DNA from: Pseudanabaena sp. ABRG5-3
GTDB lineage: Bacteria; Cyanobacteriota; Cyanobacteriia; Pseudanabaenales; Pseudanabaenaceae
Length of the DNA stretch: 64,000 nucleotides
Assembly (NCBI RefSeq): GCF_003967015.1
Contig: NZ_AP017560.1
Coordinates: forward strand, 2,046,001 to 2,110,000
Reading direction: 5' to 3'
The notes under the pieces were generated by a model. That model ran no database searches. It was not told where the DNA came from and was given only the letters and a program-made list of their open reading frames with translations. The position numbers and the translations under genes are program-made. Below, piece by piece: positions 55,752 through 63,952 of this stretch. Position 1 is the first letter of the stretch, and every line of letters begins with the position of its first letter.

Positions 55752-57673
55752 GATTCCACCTCCACCAATTCCATCTCTGGAATCACCAACACCCCAGCCC
55801 CCAACTTCTCAGCCAAATGCAAGGGCAAATCAGCATAGATCTTTGGTTGCGGATTGAGCAAATAAGCCTTTACCCCATCCAACTCCCCAATCTGCGCCGC
55901 CACCTGCAAAGCATCCTCAATCCCTTTCTGCTTCACAGGCAAAAACGCTCTAATATCCCCCACCCGACTTGCCTCTAGCGGCACATTCCCCCTTCCATCC
56001 GTAATCACCACTAACACAGCCTGCCTCACCCTACTCCGTCCATGTTGCAAAGCATGACGCAAAGTTTGCAAAGCCAAATCCAAACCATGCGCCAACGGCG
56101 TAGCCCTTCCCCTTCCAGACTCCAAACCAGCATTAATACGCGGCACAAGCACATTCTGAGCCTCAATCCGCACCGCCCGTAACTCATGCTTCGCATCCGC
56201 AGCCCCCACCTGTATCAGGCAAATACAAGCCCGTTCCACATACGCCCAAGTCAAATAGGGTAGCAAAGACTCTTGCCAATTGCGATCGCGCAGACAAGTA
56301 TAGTCCAACACCATCATCAACATTTGCTCAGTAACAGGAGCGCGACGATAACTCCGTAAATCCGTTGGCAAAATCGCAAAACCATTACTTCCATTGGTTG
56401 AACCTGAACGAATACGCTGAAACTTCGCCGCCTCCAAAATCGTACTTACCCAAGCGATATCACGAGCATCCGCAGCCCTCTTGACTCCGATCGCCACACC
56501 TCGCGCCGCATTTGCCGTCCTAAATCTCTGCATCGGCAAACGTAACGAACCCGCCTCTCGTTCTATCGGTGCAGTATCTTCTGGATATGGCTTTGTCGAA
56601 TTGCCAATACCGTCAAGATCAAACGAATCCGAATCTCCAGCATTAATCGTGTCTGATTGATATACAGGTTCTTTAACCTCATTCGTTCCAATATCACGCG
56701 ATGAATTATCCAAACTTCTATCAAAATCGGAATTAGATTGAAAATCTGGAATTGGCGTAGATTTAGGCTCAGTGCGATCGCCCTCGGTTGATGATGAACT
56801 AGGACGCGATCGCAAAGGCTGTAATCCCATCACCTCAGCCGCCCGATCCACTTGCTCGATTGCTACCTCCGTCATCCCATCCAACCGCGCCAAAGCGATC
56901 GCCAATCTTGCCAAAGCCAAATCACGACGAGGACTATAGCGATCCGAAACCGTCACATATTCCAAAATACGATCGCTAGTCTTCCCCGTTAGCTTAGCTC
57001 TCACACCCATTGCCGCCTGTATTTGAGCAATCAGCCCATCAGGTAATTCAACAGAATGCTCCAAATTTCCTGAATTTTGATCGCTACTCAACCAATCCAA
57101 CAATCTCGTTACTTTTGCAGCATCCGTTTCCAAAGTTGGCGCGATCCCACTCCGCAATCGTAAAGACAAGCGATCGAGCAAATGGGTTGACACCATCCCC
57201 ACCTGTTTACTATCACAACCCACTAACCAACACAAATTCGGTTGCCAAGATTGTTGCTGTCCATAGCGCTCTAAATGCCCCACATCCGCAGACATCAGCA
57301 TCACACAAGCCCTAGTCGCCGCCAAACTCAAGCGCGTCAAATCGGGAATCACAACTAAGCGCAAATCACGCTCTCGATTTACCAACAAGCCCGACTGCCA
57401 CTCAAACGGAAATCCATCAGAATTAGCATGAAGCCCTAAATTACCCCACAGGTCATCCTCAGAAGCGATCGCTCCCAACGTCACTTTTTCAACTTTTTGG
57501 CTTGTTATCGCTTCCAACATTTTCGCGATCGCCTCAGCCGCAAATTGCAAGGTTGCGCGATCGGCATCAAATACCAACACACTTCGCAGACTCGGCGCGA
57601 TCGCAGCACAAGCTAATCCCCGCATCAGAGGATCATCAAAAAAATTCGTTACCCTACCTTCAGACTCAGCCAT
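55748..57673 (-). CDS. ChlD/BchD-like vWA protein of the conflict operon
   Basis: 641 aa in the layout of a chelatase D subunit. An N-terminal AAA-like domain (1-200) has lost its P-loop (SVLVFDADRAT replaces GxxGTGKS), followed by an acidic/proline/serine linker (about 270-370). The C-terminal vWA domain has AVLVVITDGRGN and GRATPLAHGL, but the first MIDAS motif is VLDYTCLRD instead of DxSxS. Metal binding is therefore doubtful. It would form rings with the MoxR/ChlI-type ATPase encoded upstream. Codon 1 lies 4 bp after that gene's stop. Confidence 0.82.
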   Translation of the reverse strand: MAESEGRVTNFFDDPLMRGLACAAIAPSLRSVLVFDADRATLQFAAEAIAKMLEAITSQKVEKVTLGAIASEDDLWGNLGLHANSDGFPFEWQSGLLVNRERDLRLVVIPDLTRLSLAATRACVMLMSADVGHLERYGQQQSWQPNLCWLVGCDSKQVGMVSTHLLDRLSLRLRSGIAPTLETDAAKVTRLLDWLSSDQNSGNLEHSVELPDGLIAQIQAAMGVRAKLTGKTSDRILEYVTVSDRYSPRRDLALARLAIALARLDGMTEVAIEQVDRAAEVMGLQPLRSRPSSSSTEGDRTEPKSTPIPDFQSNSDFDRSLDNSSRDIGTNEVKEPVYQSDTINAGDSDSFDLDGIGNSTKPYPEDTAPIEREAGSLRLPMQRFRTANAARGVAIGVKRAADARDIAWVSTILEAAKFQRIRSGSTNGSNGFAILPTDLRSYRRAPVTEQMLMMVLDYTCLRDRNWQESLLPYLTWAYVERACICLIQVGAADAKHELRAVRIEAQNVLVPRINAGLESGRGRATPLAHGLDLALQTLRHALQHGRSRVRQAVLVVITDGRGNVPLEASRVGDIRAFLPVKQKGIEDALQVAAQIGELDGVKAYLLNPQPKIYADLPLHLAEKLGAGVLVIPEMELVEVES

Positions 57674-57676
57674 CCT

Positions 57677-57952
57677 TTAAACTGGTTCTAAACCTAAAAC
57701 TGAAGCAACTTTTTCACTATCCGCATTAGTCCAATTCACCTCATTATCCTGAGATGCTTTAGGAACCCGATGTTGCAACGCCATCGCCGCCACAGATCGA
57801 ACATGATCGTGAGTCACTTGCTTTTCACCATGTAATGCAGCGTAGGCACGAGCCGCCAAAGCCATCACATAGTCACCACGATTACCCTGTACCTGAAACT
57901 CTTTAGTCAACTTCACACAGCTTTCCACAACAGCATCAGGTAACTTCACCTC
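57677..57952 (-). pseudogene. C-terminal fragment of the MoxR/ChlI-type ATPase (split by IS)
   Basis: Reads EVKLPDAVVESCVKLTKEF, QGNRGDYVMALAARAYAAL, VTHDHVRSVAAMALQHRV to the stop: the AAA lid with the arginine-containing sensor 2. Its first codons are the target duplication on this side of the IS. An internal ATG (57949) could still translate the lid alone. Confidence 0.9.
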
Positions 57953-58987
57953 CTAAGTACAGGACAAAAATTTAATGGAGTTAAAAAAGGTAACAGAATT
58001 GAGTTGTAAGTCAAAGATGATATGACGAAGGAAATCAAAACCAAGACGAAAAATACTCTTAGGCAAGCGACCATGCTTTTTCGGCTTGAGAGGATTGAGT
58101 AAGAATTGCCATAAACCAGAAGAAAAACACCAACACAAAGCAAGAGTAAGTAAAGCAATGAGTTTAGAAAGCCGTTGCGAGTCCTGAAGATGTGTGGATT
58201 CTAAACAAAAGCCACGGGATTTAAAACAACCAAATAAAGTCTCAATGCCCCAACGCTTGGCATAGTCAGTAATAGCAGTATAAGGAGCATGGTCAGTAGC
58301 GACAATCAACAAATCGCCATCCTCCAAACGCATGGCAGCCACATACAGCCAATGTCCGAAAATATGTCTGCGTTTAGACAACACCCTAAATTCACCAACT
58401 TGGAGATCTTGAAAACAAATGTCAGCACGTAGTTGTTTTTGTCCATCCTTGAGTACGGTATTTTTACGAATGCGGATTCTAAACGGGGTGCGTGGTTCAC
58501 ACAGCAAATAGTCAAACCACTCTTCTCCCACAAATTCACGGTCTGCGGTCAAAAAGTCGATTTTACGGGCTGCAAATATTTCTAGAAATCGATTCCACAG
58601 TTCACATCGTTCGCGGGTGTTAGAGTTGCCTTTTTTATCCAGCATTATCCATACCAACGGGAAAGCGATTCCATGATGCACTACTCCTAGAGTCAGCACG
58701 TTGAAAACGGTCTTGCCAAACTGCCAATCGGTGCGGTCGATTGAGATTACCCATGGTTCGGGTATTTGCATTACTTTGACGACAGTGAGGGCAATGCTTT
58801 CATAGTCTAATTCAAAGTCTCGGAAGAATCTTTGTAGTCTTTTATAGTGCGATTCTACTTTGGCTTTGCCGCTAAATCCCGTCGCGATTTCGGCTAGGTT
58901 TACTGTCTTTACTCGTATTAGCGCGATCAGAAATGTGCACACAAATGCGAGTCTTGCTGCATTCCATTGCAGATGCTGCTGCAACAT
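57953..58987 (-). CDS. IS4-family transposase
   Basis: 344 aa DDE transposase. VISIDRTDWQFGK carries the first Asp, DFLTADREFVGEEWFDYL the second, and the YAKRWGIETLFGCFKSRG helix the Glu with the YREK-like signature of the IS4 group. RIRIRKNTV is the typical insertion-domain region. No frameshift or stop, so it looks functional. Confidence 0.92.
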   Translation of the reverse strand: MLQQHLQWNAARLAFVCTFLIALIRVKTVNLAEIATGFSGKAKVESHYKRLQRFFRDFELDYESIALTVVKVMQIPEPWVISIDRTDWQFGKTVFNVLTLGVVHHGIAFPLVWIMLDKKGNSNTRERCELWNRFLEIFAARKIDFLTADREFVGEEWFDYLLCEPRTPFRIRIRKNTVLKDGQKQLRADICFQDLQVGEFRVLSKRRHIFGHWLYVAAMRLEDGDLLIVATDHAPYTAITDYAKRWGIETLFGCFKSRGFCLESTHLQDSQRLSKLIALLTLALCWCFSSGLWQFLLNPLKPKKHGRLPKSIFRLGFDFLRHIIFDLQLNSVTFFNSIKFLSCT

Positions 58988-59094
58988 TTCTCGGAATAGG
59001 TTAATCTCTTTGATAGGGGTTTTATGGTTAGATGTGGTTATCTTTTATAAAACCCCTTTCTCTATACTTTGGCAACTTTTTGTCCTGTACCTAG
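57953..59094 (-). mobile_element. IS element (IS4-like), 1142 bp, inserted in the MoxR gene
   Basis: Terminal inverted repeats CTAAGTACAGGACAAAAA (57953-57970) and TTTTTGTCCTGTACCTAG (59077-59094), 18 bp with one mismatch. Nine-base target duplication CTTCACCTC at 57944-57952 and 59095-59103. One transposase gene fills it; its stop codon lies in the terminal repeat. Complete, so it may still move. Confidence 0.95.
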
Positions 59095-59799
59095 CTTCAC
59101 CTCATAAAATTTCTCCTTTGCCTTTACCAGCTTTTGCTTGTAAGCCTCATCTTCCGCTTTAGCTTTTGTCAGCAATTCAGGCAAAGAATCAGATGGGCGA
59201 TCGCGCAACTCAGACCAAACTTCATCAAATGCCAATACCGTATTTAAAATCTCGCGCCGCTTGTCTATCTCTGTTTCTGTGGTTACACCAACCATCAACC
59301 CAAAGCGATCGAGCAACTGAGGACGCAAACCACCTTCTTCTGGGTTCATCGTTCCCACTAACGTAAAAGCTAAAGATACTTCTTCGCTTTTTCCCTCACG
59401 CTGGATCACCAATACGCCCGTTGATGTCACATCCAAAATAATATTGACAATGTGATCGTCCAGCAAATTCACTTCATCAACATAAAGCAATCCTTTGCGA
59501 TCGGCTTCCACCAGCAACCCATCTTGCCATTGTGGTTTACCCTTCATCAACTCATCAATTTTCCAACCACCCACTACCCGATCTTCCGTAGCATTAATCG
59601 GCAAGGTCACAGGCAATTGCCCATGCATCATCTGTGCAAAAGCTCTCACCGCCGTTGACTTACCCGTACCACGCTGACCACTGATCAATACACCACCAAT
59701 ACGCGGCGCAATATAAGCCAGTTCCAAGGCAAGCTTTAATTCCTTCTGACCCACAATCCGCGTGTAAGGCAAAACCTGAATAGTTGATGGCTGACTCAT
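59062..59799 (-). pseudogene. N-terminal fragment of the MoxR/ChlI-type AAA ATPase (split by IS)
   Basis: The native part ends at EKFYEVK; the last codons come from the IS end. Walker A is GQRGTGKST (41-49) and Walker B GLLYVDEVNLL (103-113), with the extra hairpin TSTGVLVIQREGKSEEV and PEEGGLRPQLLDRF, as in magnesium-chelatase subunit I. Joined to the fragment at 57677 it would give a normal 323-residue protein. With the lid missing the ATPase is probably inactive. It overlaps the Trypco1 gene by 4 bp. Confidence 0.9.
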
Positions 59800-60152
59800 G
59801 GCTTCTTATCCGATTTCCACTTCATAGTTACTTCTAACTGCGCTCCCGCACTCACCTTAGCAATTACCGCACCCATCTCAGAGTCCAATTTAATCGCTAA
59901 CTTTAACTCAAACTCATCAGGACGGCTTGCCTCATTAATTGACTTGATCCCCGATACTGCCTTCACCGCACAGCTACGCACCAACTGCATCGCATCACCA
60001 AACGTATCAACTACTGCTTCCACTGCCTTATTCGCTACATCACCACTCCGTAGATCATCGTAGGGACTCGCTGCCGCAGGAAGTTGATCCACCTCAACAT
60101 AAATGGCGATCTCTTCACCATCAATAGTTTCTGTTTTCTTAATAACTGGCAT
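59796..60152 (-). CDS. Trypco1 (CU044_2847-type) domain protein
   Basis: 118 aa, first gene of the operon. Beta strand EEIAIYVEVDQLP, a helix around DVANKAVEAVVDTFGDAMQLVRS, then FELKLAIKLDSEMGAVIAKVSAGAQLEVTMKWK, the diagnostic C-terminal part of the trypsin-co-occurring domain 1. Such small proteins accompany proteases in NTP-dependent conflict systems and are thought to sense or transmit the signal; the ligand is unknown. Its stop overlaps the MoxR start by ATGA. Confidence 0.82.
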   Translation of the reverse strand: MPVIKKTETIDGEEIAIYVEVDQLPAAASPYDDLRSGDVANKAVEAVVDTFGDAMQLVRSCAVKAVSGIKSINEASRPDEFELKLAIKLDSEMGAVIAKVSAGAQLEVTMKWKSDKKP

Positions 60153-60258
60153 AAAGATCTCAAAAATTTTGATCGAATTTTACTCGATAAATACCTTAGA
60201 AAAAACAACTAAAAAAACAACTATAGCTATCGTCACTTAGTCAAAAATCAAACCCCAA

Positions 60259-60295
60259 GAAGCGAATGGCAGTGCTTCGCACTGCCATTCGCTTT
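60259..60295 (-). terminator. Hairpin after the RDD gene
   Basis: AAGCGAATGGCAGTGC-TTC-GCACTGCCATTCGCTT, perfect stem, 20 bp past the RDD-gene stop on the minus strand. It separates it from the conflict operon. Confidence 0.6.
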
Positions 60296-60312
60296 GATAT
60301 AAATCAACACAA

Positions 60313-61212
60313 CTATCTGCGTCTGGGACGACGTGCCGATCGCTTAATTGGTGGTTCATCTTCGTAAGGTTTTTCGTAAGTATTGCCGTAGGACTTAGGG
60401 CGATCGCGCAGATCATCGCGATCGTCATCACGGAAATCATCTTTGTCCCAATCATCAAAACCATCCACATCGCCTTTGTAGACATTTCTAGGTGGATCTA
60501 AAGGCTCAGCATAGGGATCGTTGTAACTATCTTGATAAGAGCGATCAAATTCACTATCTCGATCAAAATTAAAGTCTTGGGGAGGACGGGACTTTGTGCG
60601 GGGGCGGCGCTTAGGTTTGGGGCGAGGAGTGCTATATTCGTCTTCATAAAAATCACGCTCTTGACGACTTTGATAGAGTTTTGTCGCTTGTTGCCCTGCT
60701 TGGTTAAAGAGTTTGCCTAGCTTTTCATCGATCGCAAAGCCCTTTCGAGTTTGAATAGAAATCGTGCCACTAATGCGATCGTGGAAGGCTTGACGCTTTT
60801 CGTTATCGACGATCGCAAAGGCAGCATCGGCAACAAAGGGAATCCATGCAAAGACGATGAGGGTTGAAGTAATAGTTTTAATCAGAAAAATGGCGCAAAC
60901 AAAGACAAAAATCTCCCGCTTCATAAATGCGCCGAGTCCAGCCGTTTTGCCATATTCCGCATCAATCACGCGAATGCTGATCAGCCATCTGCCAAAGCTC
61001 TGTCCCTGTGCGCGTGCAGCGATAAATACGCGAAAGACAAACCATGTCGAGATAAATATAAATAGATGCAGAGGGTTAGCAGGGTCAATCGATAATATCG
61101 AAACGGTTAATTCGGAAATAAACCAACAACTTAAAAAGTCTACGATGAGCGCTCCGAGGCGTTGATTGACCGTAGCAAGGGGATAGCGGCTGTAGGCTGG
61201 CTCGAAGTCCAT
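60313..61212 (-). CDS. RDD-family membrane protein
   Basis: 299 aa. The RDD domain fills the first 155 residues: RLGALIVDFLSCWF, then AQGQSFGRWLISIRVID, then FHDRISGT, with four membrane spans. The rest is a long cytoplasmic tail dominated by Arg and Asp/Glu (RPKPKRRPRTKSRPP, DDDRDDLRDRPKS), probably disordered. Function unknown; some RDD proteins are Na+/H+ antiporters. Confidence 0.82.
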   Translation of the reverse strand: MDFEPAYSRYPLATVNQRLGALIVDFLSCWFISELTVSILSIDPANPLHLFIFISTWFVFRVFIAARAQGQSFGRWLISIRVIDAEYGKTAGLGAFMKREIFVFVCAIFLIKTITSTLIVFAWIPFVADAAFAIVDNEKRQAFHDRISGTISIQTRKGFAIDEKLGKLFNQAGQQATKLYQSRQERDFYEDEYSTPRPKPKRRPRTKSRPPQDFNFDRDSEFDRSYQDSYNDPYAEPLDPPRNVYKGDVDGFDDWDKDDFRDDDRDDLRDRPKSYGNTYEKPYEDEPPIKRSARRPRRR

Positions 61213-61298
61213 TGTGATTGCTTGATTCGTGATGAAGGCACAGAGTTATATTCTATGCCTTTATAATTACACTTACAGCGCAAAGCGCTAAAGCAAAA

Positions 61299-61353
61299 TC
61301 CAAAGAAAGTTTTGAAAGTGCAGCTTTGCGGTACTTTCAAAACTTTCTTTGGA
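61299..61353. repeat. Long hairpin upstream of the DUF29 gene
   Basis: TCCAAAGAAAGTTTTGAAAG plus T, 13-base loop with GCTTTGC, then the exact complement. It lies 27 bp before the DUF29 start and could be a MITE core or affect its expression. Confidence 0.55.
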
Positions 61354-61379
61354 CTTTATGGCAAAGGAGCTAAATCAAA

Positions 61380-61850
61380 ATGACACAGGCTATAACTCGT
61401 AAATCTCCAAATGCCTCTCTATACGAGACAGACTTTTTGCTATGGACTGAAGAAACTGTAGCTAAGCTCAAGGCTAGGGATTTTGACCATGTGGACTTGG
61501 AAAACTTGATAGAGGAGATCGAGAGCTTGGGGAAATCAGATAAAAAGGAAATAAAAAGCCGCCTTACAACCTTGCTTGCCCATTTGCTTAAGCGCATATA
61601 TGTCAATATGCCTCAAGAGTTTAATGGCTGGGAACGGACGATTAGAAATCAAAGAACTGATCTTGAGCTAGCGCTGATGGATTCCCCTAGTTTAAAAACT
61701 ATATGGAATGATGCTTTTGATATTGCTTTTCGGCTTGCATTGCGCGATGTCAGGGATGAGTATGAGCAAAAAGGCTATCACATTCCTGAGCAATGGCAGT
61801 TTAGCCGTGACATTGAGGCGATGTTGAGTGTGAAGTTTTGGGATGATTAA
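61380..61850 (+). CDS. DUF29 domain protein
   Basis: 156 aa. LYETDFLLWTEETVAKLKARDFDHVDLENLIEEIESLGKSDK and LLAHLLKRIY plus WERTIRNQR are the DUF29 signature. These small helical proteins are multi-copy in cyanobacteria; their function is unknown, although a regulatory or toxin-antitoxin role has been considered. It overlaps coaX by 8 bases. Confidence 0.9.
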   Translation: MTQAITRKSPNASLYETDFLLWTEETVAKLKARDFDHVDLENLIEEIESLGKSDKKEIKSRLTTLLAHLLKRIYVNMPQEFNGWERTIRNQRTDLELALMDSPSLKTIWNDAFDIAFRLALRDVRDEYEQKGYHIPEQWQFSRDIEAMLSVKFWDD

Positions 61851-62574
61851 TCCGAATAATTACTTAGTGATCGCCATAGGCAACACCAGAATTAAGGCGG
61901 TTATTTTGAGCAGCGATCGCCAAATTCTTGAGGAATATGCCTTTACCCATGACCAATTACCAATTTTAGAAGCGCAACTTGCGGATCGGGATTTTGCAAA
62001 TATTGCGATCACTTCAGTAGTTCCTGATTTGCTCACCAGTTGGCATCATCTTCCACAAACCCAAATTATTAAAACTGCTGATGTGCCTTTGCAAGGTTTA
62101 TACACAACGATGGGATGCGATCGCGCTTTGGCAGCGTATGGTGCAGGGGAAGTCTATGGCTATCCAGTTTTAGTAATTGATGCAGGGACGGCGATTACTT
62201 TAACGGGAATTGATGCGGATAAGACTTTGGTTGGTGGGGCAATTGTGGCGGGATTGCGATCGCAGTTTTTGAGTTTGTATCAAAATACGGCAGCTTTGCC
62301 CGACGTGCGTATTCCCGAAACCTTGCCAAATCGTTGGGGCATGGATACGTCTAGCTCCATTCAAGGGGGGATTGCTCACATGTTTTTAGCAGGTTTACAA
62401 GCTTATATTGATGATTGGCGATCGCGATTTCCTGATAGCAAAGTGATAATTACTGGAGGAGATGGAGAACATTTAGTGAAATGGGGACTACAAGTAGATA
62501 TAATTGATAAGAATCTAATTTTTTGGGGATTATGGCATTGTCGTGAGTTTCAATCCAAAGCTTTGTCGCAATGA
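61843..62574 (+). CDS. coaX: Type III pantothenate kinase
   Basis: 243 aa ASKHA-fold kinase for the first step of CoA synthesis. YLVIAIGNTRIKAVIL has the phosphate loop (IGNTR replaces the usual DxGNT/S), VLVIDAGTAITLTGID the catalytic Asp, and GGAIVAGL and ITGGDGEHL the adenine/phosphate contacts. No other CoaA-type gene is seen. It overlaps the upstream DUF29 gene and, by 32 bases, the downstream nuclease-ParA gene. Confidence 0.9.
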   Translation: MINPNNYLVIAIGNTRIKAVILSSDRQILEEYAFTHDQLPILEAQLADRDFANIAITSVVPDLLTSWHHLPQTQIIKTADVPLQGLYTTMGCDRALAAYGAGEVYGYPVLVIDAGTAITLTGIDADKTLVGGAIVAGLRSQFLSLYQNTAALPDVRIPETLPNRWGMDTSSSIQGGIAHMFLAGLQAYIDDWRSRFPDSKVIITGGDGEHLVKWGLQVDIIDKNLIFWGLWHCREFQSKALSQ

Positions 62575-63952
62575 AAGCGAAGTAGAAAGTAAATTAATTG
62601 TCCAGTATCTTTTGCCTACGCTTGGTTATGACGCGAGTAAATGGCATCAGGAAGTTGCCTTAGGGAGCATTCGTTTAGATTTTTTAGCTCTGACTTCTCA
62701 GGTGTTTCCTAGTATTACTGACTCTGCGCCCAAGGTTTGTGTGGTGATGGAGGCGAAACACCCGAAGCAAAATCTTGACTCCCATGTGCGGCGGTTGAGT
62801 CGTTATTTAACGCGCTTACATGTTGTGTATGGTGTCTTAACCAATGGTAAGGATTTTCGGATTTATGAGCTTGTGGGCGATCAGGTCAAGCTAAATTTCC
62901 AATGTCAAGGTGCAGAAATTACCGACAAAATCGAAAAAATCAAAGATATTATTGGCAGAGATAAATTAGCTGGCTTTCAAGCAATTCTTGAGACTATCGA
63001 TAAATTTAGTCCACCGACTCCCCAATTAGTTATTCAGCCGCCTCAGTCCCCAGAAGTTTCTCTCTCTTTTTCCAATTACTCAACTAAAACTATGAAAACG
63101 ATCGCAATCTATCACAACAAAGGTGGTGTGGGTAAAACTACGACTACCATTAATCTTGCTGCTGCTATTAGTCGTAAAGGTTTAAAAGTTTTGATTATTG
63201 ATCTCGATAGTCAAGCAAATACTACCTATGCCGCAGGGCTAATGAAGTTTGATACTGAAGAAGAAGATACACTCAAAGATAGCAACATTTACAATGTTGT
63301 CTTCTATCCAAAATCTAACTATATCCCTGAAATTGCACTTAAGAGTACCTTTACTTATCCCCCAGTCGATGTCATTCCCGCCCACATTAATTTAATTTGG
63401 CAAGAGGCAAGATTAGTTGATAAAGATAGTTCTAAAACCCATTTAGTCAAGAAATTAGAACTGGTAAAAGATGACTATGATGTGGTTTTGATCGATACGC
63501 CACCATCTCTGAATCTCTACGCCAAAATTGCGCTGATAGCCTGTGATTATTTAATCATTCCCTCTGACCTCAAGCCTTTTGCCAACGAAGGTTTACGCAA
63601 CGTTAAAAACTTTATTGAAGAAATTGATGAGTTTCGGACTTTTATCAATAAACCTGCGATCGCGGTTTTAGGTGTATTGCCTTCCAAAATCTTAACTAAT
63701 GCCAATTACGTCAAAGCAACTTTGCCTAAACAAGAAAAGGTTGTCGAAGAGCGTTATGGATTCCCAGTGTTAGAAACCAGAATCTTTCAACGTGAAGACT
63801 TATCAAGGGCAATTGATAACTTTACATTTGAAGGCGATCGCCAAATTCCTGACCCTAAGTCTATCTTTGACTTTAAACCAGATTCCATATCTGCTGCTGA
63901 GTTTGAGGAGTTAGCCAATGAAGTTCTTGCAAAAGTAGGATTAAGTGCATGA
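62543..63952 (+). CDS. Fusion of HSDR_N-type PD-(D/E)XK nuclease domain and ParA/MinD ATPase
   Basis: 469 aa from a GTG at 62543 inside the end of coaX. Residues 10-160 match the N-terminal domain of type I restriction R subunits: NESEVESKLIVQYLLPTLGY, then IRLDFLAL (D46) and VVMEAKHP (E70, K72). After a Pro/Gln-rich linker (about 155-180), a complete ParA begins exactly at MKTIAIYHNKGGVGKTTTTINL (184 onward), with IIDLDSQANTT and VLIDTPPSLN. It overlaps the next gene by ATGA. Probably a mobile-element or defence-type protein, not the chromosomal ParA. Confidence 0.85.
   Translation: MSFNPKLCRNESEVESKLIVQYLLPTLGYDASKWHQEVALGSIRLDFLALTSQVFPSITDSAPKVCVVMEAKHPKQNLDSHVRRLSRYLTRLHVVYGVLTNGKDFRIYELVGDQVKLNFQCQGAEITDKIEKIKDIIGRDKLAGFQAILETIDKFSPPTPQLVIQPPQSPEVSLSFSNYSTKTMKTIAIYHNKGGVGKTTTTINLAAAISRKGLKVLIIDLDSQANTTYAAGLMKFDTEEEDTLKDSNIYNVVFYPKSNYIPEIALKSTFTYPPVDVIPAHINLIWQEARLVDKDSSKTHLVKKLELVKDDYDVVLIDTPPSLNLYAKIALIACDYLIIPSDLKPFANEGLRNVKNFIEEIDEFRTFINKPAIAVLGVLPSKILTNANYVKATLPKQEKVVEERYGFPVLETRIFQREDLSRAIDNFTFEGDRQIPDPKSIFDFKPDSISAAEFEELANEVLAKVGLSA

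Noticed and set aside
58306-58539. Second minus-strand frame inside the IS
   Set aside because: A single continuous transposase frame covers the element, so no programmed frameshift product is needed.
55748-59799. True magnesium or cobalt chelatase subunits (chlI/chlD)
   Set aside because: ChlI- and ChlD-like folds are clear, but both are operon-linked to Trypco1 and a CHAT protease. The D-like protein has lost MIDAS residues, and no chlH/cobN is near.
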